From: an uncultured Collinsella sp.
GTDB lineage: Bacteria > Actinomycetota > Coriobacteriia > Coriobacteriales > Coriobacteriaceae
NCBI GenBank assembly: GCA_902474645.1
Contig: CABRWN010000144.1
Coordinates: 1-5,350 of the forward strand
Reading direction: 5' to 3'
DNA: 5,350 nt
This document shows, piece by piece, positions 1 to 5,105 of the stretch (position 1 is the first letter of the stretch; the number at the start of each line of letters is the position of its first letter). The translations under genes and the position numbers were made by a program. The notes beneath the pieces are model-generated. The model was not told where the DNA came from. It was given only the letters and a program-made list of their open reading frames with translations, and searched no databases.

Positions 1-390
1 GTCCCCCGCCTCGAGTTCGTGCAAGCGCTCGGCAATGCCGGCCTCCACGCGGTCGAGCAGCGCATCGAAGTCCATGTTGCCGCCCTCGCCCGGAAAGCCC
101 TTCTTGAGGCCCGGGATGCGACCGTCGCCGCGCTCTTCCTCGAGCAACTCGGCGCTCGCCGCACCACGCAGCGCGGGCTTGCCGCCCTTGGTCGAAAAAT
201 AGAGCGCAGCACGGGTATCTAGGCCCAGCGCCCGACGCATGGCCTGGGCGTAGATGAGTGTCTGGGTATGGGGCGGCAGCCAGCGCGGGTCGTCGATGGG
301 GGCCTCGCCCGACTCCTCGTCGCGCACCGTGGGGTCGGCGAGCTTAAACTCCTCGACACCCGAACGATGCTTGTAGTCGATTACCACGGC
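1..390 (-). pseudogene. C-terminal part of the AddB-like nuclease in a shifted frame; partial at window edge
   Basis: This frame is open from about 390 to the left edge with no stop. It reads AVVIDYKHRSGVEEF at its start and ends LHELEAGD at base 1. It supplies what the main ORF lacks: the catalytic D-Y-K (bases 370-378) and the QTLIY form of the QxxxY motif (bases 250-264), both typical of RecB/AddB-family nuclease domains. Joining it to the main ORF needs one extra base near 388-396, for example giving D-A-A-A-V-V-I-D-Y-K. I see no ribosome-binding site or start at the junction, so it is unlikely to be a separate gene. The remaining three Fe-S cysteines expected in an AddB would lie beyond the edge. 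The break may be a real mutation or a base lost in sequencing or assembly; the intact codons on both sides favour a recent or artefactual event. Confidence 0.75.
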
Positions 391-3074
391 GCGGCATCCA
401 CGTCAACGCGGTCGATGCGCCCACCGAGTGGCCAACCGGCATACTCGACCTTAAGCTCATTAAAGGCAAACTCCAGGTAGCGCGGAGCGAAGGGGGTGAG
501 CGCCTCGGACTCGTAGGCAAGCACGCCCTCCAGCTGCGGCAAGATCTCGGCCACCTGGCGCTCCTCCACTGGAGAGAGCGGCACCAGCGGGCCCTCGGTA
601 CCGCGCTTACCCGCATGCTCGGTCAAGGTCTCGTCAAAGACCTCGCGCAGCAGCTCCTGTGCACGCGACAGGTTCTCGGGCGTCACGCGCTCCATGCCCT
701 CTTGGGGCAGACGGGCATGCAGGTGCTCCAGCACGTCGTGGACGAAGTTGCCCTTCTCCATGTTGCCAAAATCCGCGTCGATAGACTGGGGCTTGACGCG
801 ATACGAGACAAACCAGCACAGCGGGCAGGTGGAATAGGCCTCGATCTGCGAGGCGGACGTCAGGCGCGGCACAAGCGGCGCGTCCTCGCCCTCACCGTCG
901 CGGTGGCGCAGGACCAAATACGGCACGGCCTCGGCACTCAGATGCTGAGGGGCTTCACAGGTCACGCGCTCGCGCTTGAGGCCTTCGCCTGCCGCGGGAT
1001 CGAAGTCCCTTACGATATCGCCCTCACCCACGCACTTCGCCTTGTCGGCGCCAGTGGCCTTAGCATCGCCAGTGGCCTTAGCGTCGTCAGCTGCCTTGTC
1101 GGCGTCTGCGGCCTTAGCAGCTTCAGCGGCCTTGGCGTGCGCACGCAACTCGGTCCACACGGCCGCCGGATAGCACTCGCGCGCCTGACGATCGTGGGTC
1201 ACACGGGCGAGCGTAACCGGACCACGCGACGCTTGCATCGCGTGACCAAAGCGCACGCGCAGCAGGGCCGCGGGCTCAAGCGTCACGCCCTCGCGACCAA
1301 GGCTCGCCGTCAGCGTAGCCAGCGGTCCCTCCTCGTGCGAGAGCGGATAGCTGTCCAGATCGACATCGGCAAACAGCACGGCATCGTAGCTGCCGGGGCG
1401 CAGAGCCGCCGCATCGGCAAGCGACGCAAAGCGCACCTGGGCGCGCGGCGCGCGGTCGACCTCGTGGGTCTCGTAATCATAGGCGGTGCTACGCTTGTCC
1501 ACCTTGGTGCGAATGCCATCGAGCACGGGCACGGTCGCCGCCTGCGACACGTCGAGCGCGCGGGCGCCATTCATAAGGATGTCGATGACGTGGCGCAGCA
1601 GGGCCACCTCCGCCTGGCGACGGGCTTGGCCATCCAAGCTGCCCAGCGAGCGATCGGGCAACGCCTCGGCAACGGCAAGCATGGCCTTGAGCGCCGTCAC
1701 GGGCTTGTCACGCCACAGTGCCTGGAACACGTCCGAGACCACACACGGTACGTTCTTAAACCAGTTTTCGTCGCTCGCCGCCTTGCGCGCACCCCTCACC
1801 TGGCCCTGAACGCTCTGCAGCAGGCTCTTAACGCCCGCGGTAGTCTTGCTGCGCGAGAGACGCATATTCTTATCGAAGGTACGGGCATTGACGGCATCGG
1901 CGCCCGAAAGCGGACTGTAGATCCAGTCGGTAAGCTCCGGCGCGGGCCACCACTCGGTCTTTGACACCGTGCCCTCATCGGCGGCCTTCATGCGCTCGAT
2001 CAGGCCGGCAAGCGCCGCAAACTGCCTGCCCGCAATGGATTGGGAAAACGCCGTGAACTCAACTGTCTCGGCAGCGATATGACGAGCCGCCAGACGAGAG
2101 GCGAGCTCACCGAACAGCTGGGGCGCCCGGGCAGAAACGACGAGCACTCGCACGGGGTCGGCGGGCGTTGCAGTAGCTTTATCGGCCTTGGACTCCTTGT
2201 GCGCTTTCACCAACTTATCGATGGCGTCCGCATAGACATGAACACGGGCATGGGGGCCGGCGACCTCAATAAAGGCAGGCTGAGCGGCGGTCCCGCAAGC
2301 GACATCAGACGCGCCGACACCCTCCCCCAGCGGCGCGGCCTCAAACAGCACACCGCGGGCATCAAATGCCGCGGCGAGCTCCTCGCGCATCGCCGCCTGC
2401 TCGCGGGCAAGCAGCACGACGACCTCTCCCCCATTGTTCGCCACGGCAGACAGCAGCTCGAGCAGGCCGTGCGTAAACGACGTGATACCGCGCACGCATA
2501 CGGCGCGGGCGCACGCCGGCAGGTTATCGGCCAGGGCACCGGCCATAATGTCAGCCGCCTCGCAGGGCTCGACCATATCTCGACGGTCCAAACCGCCCGC
2601 GTAGGCACGCAAAAGCTCGAACACGCGAGCCTCGGCATCGCTTTTTGGCTCAGGCTGGCAATTGTCGCCACCGCATCGCTCGGCCGTCGTCCCCGCCACA
2701 CCCGGTAGCACGTCGCGGGCCATGCGCGCAAGCATGCGCACCGTGCCCTGGCTGCGCGAAAGCGGCTGCAGGTCGGCATCGTCGAGACGCGTGACCATGT
2801 CCGAGAACAGCATCTGGCGCTGCAGGTTGTCGACGAAACCGCGCCCGTCGCCCAAAAGCTCCCAAAGCGAGCGGAGCCACGACGTAGGCGTCTTGTAGTC
2901 GATACCCAGTGAAACACCGGCTTCCGCCGCGTCATGACGGCACAGGTCGAGCTCGGCAAACGTTGGCGCCAGCAGCACGGCACGCCCGTGGCGGGCAATA
3001 AGGTCGGCAAGCAGCGCCGACTCGGCATCGCTCAAATCCGTGCCGGCATTGGTGGTATAGATTCGAACAGGCAT
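381..3074 (-). CDS. AddB-like PD-(D/E)XK nuclease/helicase subunit, main ORF, truncated by frameshift
   Basis: The 897-residue product resembles the B subunit of AddAB-type helicase-nucleases, which process double-strand breaks for RecA-dependent recombination with an AddA helicase. The N-terminal two thirds look like the degenerate helicase-fold part of AddB; I see no Walker A motif. The C-terminal part starts the nuclease domain: SxIExYxxCPxC with C750 and C753 (AddB proteins use a Cys here as first Fe-S ligand), GNFVHDVLEH with H779, and GGRIDRVD with D888. The ORF then stops at TAA, before the D-Y-K and QxxxY motifs, which lie in another frame immediately downstream. The full protein would exceed 1,020 residues, near the usual AddB length. 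Start: ATG with GGAGG at 3078-3082, only 3 nt upstream, which is a short spacing. Residues 646-675 form an Ala/Lys/Asp-rich linker. The family call is from motifs; a related Coriobacteriia-specific nuclease is possible. Confidence 0.8.
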   Translation of the reverse strand: MPVRIYTTNAGTDLSDAESALLADLIARHGRAVLLAPTFAELDLCRHDAAEAGVSLGIDYKTPTSWLRSLWELLGDGRGFVDNLQRQMLFSDMVTRLDDADLQPLSRSQGTVRMLARMARDVLPGVAGTTAERCGGDNCQPEPKSDAEARVFELLRAYAGGLDRRDMVEPCEAADIMAGALADNLPACARAVCVRGITSFTHGLLELLSAVANNGGEVVVLLAREQAAMREELAAAFDARGVLFEAAPLGEGVGASDVACGTAAQPAFIEVAGPHARVHVYADAIDKLVKAHKESKADKATATPADPVRVLVVSARAPQLFGELASRLAARHIAAETVEFTAFSQSIAGRQFAALAGLIERMKAADEGTVSKTEWWPAPELTDWIYSPLSGADAVNARTFDKNMRLSRSKTTAGVKSLLQSVQGQVRGARKAASDENWFKNVPCVVSDVFQALWRDKPVTALKAMLAVAEALPDRSLGSLDGQARRQAEVALLRHVIDILMNGARALDVSQAATVPVLDGIRTKVDKRSTAYDYETHEVDRAPRAQVRFASLADAAALRPGSYDAVLFADVDLDSYPLSHEEGPLATLTASLGREGVTLEPAALLRVRFGHAMQASRGPVTLARVTHDRQARECYPAAVWTELRAHAKAAEAAKAADADKAADDAKATGDAKATGADKAKCVGEGDIVRDFDPAAGEGLKRERVTCEAPQHLSAEAVPYLVLRHRDGEGEDAPLVPRLTSASQIEAYSTCPLCWFVSYRVKPQSIDADFGNMEKGNFVHDVLEHLHARLPQEGMERVTPENLSRAQELLREVFDETLTEHAGKRGTEGPLVPLSPVEERQVAEILPQLEGVLAYESEALTPFAPRYLEFAFNELKVEYAGWPLGGRIDRVDVDAAPW
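1050..1139. repeat. Five degenerate 18-bp tandem repeats inside the nuclease gene
   Basis: Five consecutive 18-bp units begin at 1050, 1068, 1086, 1104 and 1122. The first two differ at a single base (GCCAGTGGCCTTAGCATC versus ...GCGTC) and the rest are more diverged. Read on the minus strand they encode an Ala/Lys/Asp-rich stretch (residues about 646-675, e.g. DAKATGDAKATG). It lies between the helicase-like part and the nuclease domain, so it is probably a flexible linker that can change length by slippage. The unit length is a multiple of three, so copy changes would keep the frame. Confidence 0.7.
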
Positions 3075-3077
3075 GGT

Positions 3078-3082
3078 CCTCC
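3078..3082 (-). promoter_or_regulatory. Ribosome-binding site of the AddB-like gene
   Basis: GGAGG on the minus strand, separated from the ATG at 3072-3074 by only 3 nt. The match to the Shine-Dalgarno consensus is good and the spacing is shorter than usual. No better in-frame start is apparent. I found no convincing promoter in the stretch upstream. Confidence 0.5.
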
Positions 3083-3132
3083 GCTCAAACTGTTCGCAAT
3101 AATCAATGTATCCATCCTACCCGCCCAAGCGG

Positions 3133-3160
3133 ACAGATTTGCCCCACGCCAACAGATTTG
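3133..3160. repeat. 9-bp direct repeat upstream of the AddB-like gene
   Basis: ACAGATTTG occurs at 3133-3141 and again at 3152-3160, a 19-bp period, about two helical turns. The second copy runs into the left arm of the large inverted repeat. It could be a regulator-binding pair or part of the repeat element's flank; the sequence alone does not decide. Confidence 0.4.
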
Positions 3161-3245
3161 ATCCCTTGGGGACGGAGGAAAACGGATCACCGAGGAGGTC
3201 AATCTAACCCGATGATCCGTTTTCCTCCGTCCCCAAGGGATCAAA
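3157..3245. repeat. Perfect 33-bp inverted repeat with 23-nt spacer (REP/MITE-like palindrome)
   Basis: The left arm (3157-3189) and right arm (3213-3245) are exact reverse complements over 33 bp. The arms contain TCCCTTGGGGACGGAGG and its complement, and the 23-nt spacer is 3190-3212. As RNA from either strand it would fold into one long hairpin. It sits between the yerC-like gene and the AddB-like gene, just beyond the compact terminator of the former. Perfect arms of this length point to a recent insertion or active conservation, as in repetitive extragenic palindromes or small non-autonomous elements. It encodes nothing and has no obvious target-site duplication. It could also act as a second terminator or RNA-processing site between the two co-directional genes. 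Confidence 0.85.
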
Positions 3246-3270
3246 AATAACCGCCCCCGGAGGGACGGTT
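3243..3270 (-). terminator. Rho-independent terminator of the YerC/YecD-family gene
   Basis: On the minus strand, 26 nt after the TAG stop, bases 3270-3249 read AACCGTCCC-TCCG-GGGGCGGTT. They form a 9-bp stem with one G-U pair and a 4-nt loop, followed directly by ATTTTT. This is a typical intrinsic terminator. Its U-tract overlaps the edge of the large inverted repeat, so the two structures are back to back. It separates yerC transcription from the AddB-like gene downstream on the same strand. Confidence 0.8.
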
Positions 3271-3296
3271 CTGCACAATTCGTTTTTGCCGCTGGC

Positions 3297-3596
3297 CTAC
3301 TCGCCATCCTCCAGTTTAATGAGGATCTTGCGGTAGCCACCGTACTCGCCGTTGAGCGCCTTGGATACACGGCTCACCGTGGTGGACGAAGCGCCGGTAC
3401 GCGCCTGAACCTCGACATAGGGCTCGCCCTCGTCCAGGTAACGCGCGACCTGCAGACGCTGCGATAAATCGCAAATCTCGCGCGGCGTGCAGATATCGGT
3501 CAAAAACGCTTGGATATCTTTCTCGTCGTCCAAAAGGCTAAATGCGTGGACCAGCTGCTTGACATCAGGCTTGTCAAACATGTTCTCGATATTCAT
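3297..3596 (-). CDS. TrpR-related YerC/YecD-family DNA-binding protein
   Basis: The 99-residue protein matches the YerC/YecD family of TrpR-like regulators in length and pattern. An N-terminal helical segment (MFDKPDVKQLVHAFSLL) is followed by a conserved region with FLTDICTPREICDLSQR (residues 31-47). A helix-turn-helix spans about residues 59-81 (PYVEVQARTGASSTTVSRVSKAL), ending in a Gly/Tyr-rich turn (GEYGGYRK). Family members are small cytoplasmic DNA-binding proteins; their ligand and targets are poorly known, and the tryptophan-binding role of TrpR should not be assumed. The ATG is preceded only by a weak GGTG-type site. A spurious upstream frame ends at this ATG in an ATGA overlap. The gene is transcribed away from the YvlD-like gene and ends at its own terminator. 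Confidence 0.9.
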   Translation of the reverse strand: MNIENMFDKPDVKQLVHAFSLLDDEKDIQAFLTDICTPREICDLSQRLQVARYLDEGEPYVEVQARTGASSTTVSRVSKALNGEYGGYRKILIKLEDGE

Positions 3597-3701
3597 CGAT
3601 CACCGCCAAACCCGCCAAAAGGCATCGAAGTTGGTACTGACATCGGGCATCGTTCGCCCGTTCTATGCAATAGGGCAACGCCTGTGGCTTTTGCCCGTTG
3701 C

Positions 3702-3732
3702 AGTGTAGCACACCACCAAACTAAAGCGACAA
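3702..3732 (-). promoter_or_regulatory. Candidate promoter of the YerC/YecD-family gene
   Basis: On the minus strand TTGTCG (3732-3727) and TGC-TACACT (-10 hexamer 3707-3702, with an extended TGC) are 19 bp apart. The -10 is good. The spacing is longer than ideal but partly offset by the extended -10. Transcription would start near 3695, giving a leader of about 100 nt that contains the small hairpins upstream of the weak ribosome-binding site. Confidence 0.4.
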
Positions 3733-3908
3733 GACTCTCTGCCAGCGGCGCGTTTTCTAGGACGAACGCCGTTTTGAAACCGAATGCGCACGCAAGCTCC
3801 ACGAATATCTGAGACAATGGGCGCCCAAACACCGCGACGCGCCCGCGCAACCATCCAGGTCGCCGCCGCAAGCCGCTTCACGCGACGCCAGCAACCCCGG
3901 CGCAAGAA

Positions 3909-3912
3909 AGGA
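3909..3912 (+). promoter_or_regulatory. Ribosome-binding site of the YvlD-like gene
   Basis: AAAGGA just upstream, with AGGA ending 8 nt before the ATG at 3921. This favours 3921 over the out-of-frame ATG at 3916. Confidence 0.55.
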
Positions 3913-3920
3913 TTCATGCC

Positions 3921-4286
3921 ATGCGCTTTATGCTTAACTGGCTCTTTACTTCGATCGCCATCGCGATCGCCACGTTCCTCGTCCCCGGCATCCAGCCCTT
4001 CGGTTTTGCCGAGGCCTGGGTCTGTTTCGCCTTCGTGGGACTGTTCCTGAACATCGTCGATTCGTTCGTCAAGCCGTTCCTGACGGTCATCTCGCTGCCG
4101 CTTACGATCATTACGCTGGGCATTTTCCAGCTTGTCGTCAACAGCTTTATGCTCGAGCTCGCGAGCTACCTGTCGGTCAACCTGCTGGGCGTCGGCGTCT
4201 CCATCGCAAGCTTCGGATCGGCCTTTATGGGCAGCATCCTGGTATCCATCATGCGCAGCATTCTGGACAGCATCGCCGAGGGCTAA
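3921..4286 (+). CDS. YvlD/phage-holin family four-helix membrane protein
   Basis: The 121-residue protein is almost entirely hydrophobic, with four likely membrane helices at about residues 5-22, 32-48, 54-78 and 92-115. It carries the signature of the family Pfam names mycobacterial 4-TMS phage holin (YvlD/DUF360): N44 and K51-P52 before helix 3, SLPLTIITLGIF (58-69) and N74. Despite the name, most chromosomal members are not in prophages and their function is unknown; links to envelope stress are reported for YvlD-type operons in Bacillus. No phage genes are nearby. The start is supported by an AGGA site at proper spacing. The gene appears monocistronic: a strong terminator follows and the neighbours on both sides are on the other strand. 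It should sit in the cytoplasmic membrane; no separate cleavable signal peptide is seen. Confidence 0.88.
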   Translation: MRFMLNWLFTSIAIAIATFLVPGIQPFGFAEAWVCFAFVGLFLNIVDSFVKPFLTVISLPLTIITLGIFQLVVNSFMLELASYLSVNLLGVGVSIASFGSAFMGSILVSIMRSILDSIAEG

Positions 4287-4323
4287 AACTGTTCAATACG
4301 AACCGTCATATCAACCCAAAACA

Positions 4324-4354
4324 AAGGCCGCCCATCGCAAAAATGGGCGGCCTT
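4324..4354. terminator. Strong, probably bidirectional terminator between the yvlD-like and rrf2 genes
   Basis: A perfect 12-bp stem, AAGGCCGCCCAT (4324-4335) with ATGGGCGGCCTT (4343-4354), encloses a 7-nt loop. On the plus strand the stem is followed by CTTATTT. On the minus strand it is followed by a TTTGTTTT tract, so it can end both converging transcripts. It lies 37 nt after the yvlD-like stop and about 70 nt after the rrf2 stop. Confidence 0.88.
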
Positions 4355-4374
4355 CTTATTTGCCAAGTCTCAAA

Positions 4375-4410
4375 GGACGAGAGGATCTACCATTTCTACC
4401 CCGTCCCCAA
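4375..4410. repeat. Possible decayed relative of the CCGTCCCC palindrome
   Basis: GGACG (4375-4379) and CGTCC (4402-4406) can pair. The stretch GATC...TTTC...CCGTCCCCAA ending at 4410 follows the same order of blocks as the right arm of the 33-bp inverted repeat at 3213-3245. The similarity is partial and the inner arms do not pair, so this is a candidate remnant or a different subfamily. Confidence 0.35.
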
Positions 4411-4423
4411 ATGCAGGTGTGGG

Positions 4424-4852
4424 CTAGATGACGTAGTCGTAGCCATGGTTGGGAGCGACAAGTTGATCGAGCGTCACGCCATCGAGGTAGTCGTTGATGA
4501 GCTTGTCAAGGTTCTTCCACACGTCGAGCGTGGGACACTCGTCCGAACGCGAACAGCCCTTGCAGTCGCCGTCCAAGCATGCGACCGGCGCCAGGCTGCC
4601 CTCGGTCAGGCGCAAGATCTCGCCCACCGTGTACTGCTCGGGCGGGCGCGTGAGCACGTAGCCGCCGCCCTTGCCACGCATGCCCGAGAGCATGTTGGCA
4701 CGTACGAGCGTAGCCAAGATGTTCTCGAGATATTTCTCGGAAATCCCCTGTCGCGCCGCGATCTCTTTGAGCGGGATGCGACCGGCCGCCTGGTGCTCGG
4801 CCAGATCGACCATAACGCGCAGGGCATATCTGCCCTTAGTAGAAACCAACAT
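4424..4852 (-). CDS. Rrf2-family transcriptional regulator, IscR-like with four-cysteine cluster
   Basis: The 142-residue protein aligns from residue 1 with IscR: STKGRYALRVMVDLA, a winged helix-turn-helix with recognition region ARQGISEKYLENIL (33-46, including the equivalent of IscR E43), and the wing RGKGGGYVL (59-67). The C-terminal half has Cys at 92, 97, 100 and 106. IscR uses three Cys (92, 98, 104) and one His (107) for its [2Fe-2S] cluster; here the His position holds Leu and a fourth Cys is present, so an Fe-S cluster with altered ligands is likely. Family members sense Fe-S status, nitric oxide or cysteine supply (IscR, NsrR, CymR). Divergence from cysK makes cysK the obvious candidate target, a CymR-like role; this is inference. 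The ATG gives the typical MLVSTKGRYA start; AAAGG lies 11 nt upstream, rather far. Confidence 0.92.
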   Translation of the reverse strand: MLVSTKGRYALRVMVDLAEHQAAGRIPLKEIAARQGISEKYLENILATLVRANMLSGMRGKGGGYVLTRPPEQYTVGEILRLTEGSLAPVACLDGDCKGCSRSDECPTLDVWKNLDKLINDYLDGVTLDQLVAPNHGYDYVI

Positions 4853-4888
4853 GTATAGTGCTGCCTTTCGGTCATTTAGTCCGTAGAA

Positions 4889-4916
4889 ATTCTAGCCGAA
4901 AAATTGGTTTTGAAAA
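4889..4916 (-). promoter_or_regulatory. Candidate promoter of the rrf2 gene, with overlapping operator-like repeats
   Basis: On the minus strand TTTTCA (4916-4911) and TAGAAT (4894-4889) are 16 bp apart; the -10 matches the consensus at five of six bases. The near-palindrome CCGAAAAATTGG (4896-4907) lies in the spacer. An imperfect palindrome GGTTTTGAAAATACC (4906-4920) covers the -35. Both would suit autorepression by the Rrf2 protein. The start of transcription would be near 4882. Confidence 0.45.
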
Positions 4917-4969
4917 TACCCATTCCCGTCAAGATGGTTAATCGACTCGTAATAATCTTCTATTTCCTA

Positions 4970-4998
4970 TTGCGTTACTAGGCTTTAGTGTCTACTAT
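4970..4998 (+). promoter_or_regulatory. Promoter of cysK
   Basis: TTGCGT (4970-4975) and TACTAT (4993-4998) are separated by exactly 17 bp, a good housekeeping-type promoter. Transcription would start near 5005, giving a leader of about 100 nt before the cysK start. It is back to back with the rrf2 promoter; the two -35 boxes are about 53 bp apart, leaving room for shared regulation. Confidence 0.6.
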
Positions 4999-5026
4999 GC
5001 TTGCCAACAGCAAAACGAACAACCTA

Positions 5027-5073
5027 TACGGTTTGTGGGTTTCGCTGCTACACACACCGTAAAACCACACGGT
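5027..5073. repeat. Inverted repeat cluster in the cysK leader (operator or RNA hairpin)
   Basis: TACGGTTTGTG (5027-5037) and CACACACCGTA (5051-5061) are reverse complements at 10 of 11 positions with a 13-nt loop. A third copy of the core, ACGGT at 5069-5073, pairs alternatively with ACCGT at 5056-5060. The repeats begin about 20 bp after the predicted transcription start. They could be a repressor site for the divergent Rrf2 protein or alternative leader RNA hairpins. No poly-U tract follows, so a simple attenuator terminator is not supported, and I recognise no known riboswitch. Confidence 0.5.
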
Positions 5074-5094
5074 ATCCAGTCATTTGAACACTTT

Positions 5095-5100
5095 GGAGGT
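5095..5100 (+). promoter_or_regulatory. Ribosome-binding site of cysK
   Basis: GGAGGT followed by 5 nt (TCACC) and the ATG at 5106; a strong site that fixes the start. Confidence 0.8.
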
Positions 5101-5105
5101 TCACC

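Larger units (their letters stand above)
3597..3920. other. Divergent intergenic region between the yerC-like and yvlD-like genes
   Basis: This 324-bp spacer contains no gene I can support. On the minus side it holds a candidate promoter for the yerC-like gene and two small hairpins in its presumed 5' leader. One is CGGGC/GCCCG at 3644-3648 and 3656-3660. The other involves GGGCAA (3673-3678) and TTGCCC (3690-3695), which overlaps an alternative GCAACG/CGTTGC pairing. On the plus side the only promoter-like piece is GACAAT at 3813-3818, without a clear -35. Open frames here look like chance readings of GC-rich DNA. Confidence 0.5.

Noticed and set aside
381..396. Programmed -1 ribosomal frameshift joining the two nuclease frames
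   Set aside because: The direction of shift fits, but no slippery heptamer is present before the TAA and I see no clear stimulatory hairpin; a base loss is simpler.
615..1964. A 449-codon plus-strand ORF opposite the AddB-like gene
   Set aside because: It lies antisense to a well-supported gene, its composition is that of a reverse-complement reading (rich in Arg, His, Leu, Gly), and it has no family motif. Long antisense frames are expected in high-GC genes.
2040..2708. A 222-codon plus-strand ORF and a 273-codon minus-strand ORF (2207-3028) in the same region
   Set aside because: Both overlap the AddB-like gene in other frames, have shadow-type composition and lack motifs.
3157..3245. CRISPR repeat or insertion-sequence end
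   Set aside because: There is only one inverted pair, no regularly spaced direct repeats and no transposase gene in the window.
3593..3871. A 92-codon minus-strand ORF whose stop overlaps the yerC-like start in an ATGA arrangement
   Set aside because: Such an overlap would suggest coupling, but the product is Arg/Trp/Cys-rich without recognisable domains, no ribosome-binding site is evident, and it runs through the candidate yerC promoter. It reads like chance coding in GC-rich DNA.
3921..4286. Holin of a prophage lysis cassette
   Set aside because: The family name includes holin, but there is no endolysin or other phage gene nearby and chromosomal YvlD-type proteins are widespread outside phages.
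5005..5105. Known riboswitch or T-box in the cysK leader
   Set aside because: No T-box bulge sequence or SAM-riboswitch core is recognisable and no terminator/antiterminator pair with a U-tract is present.
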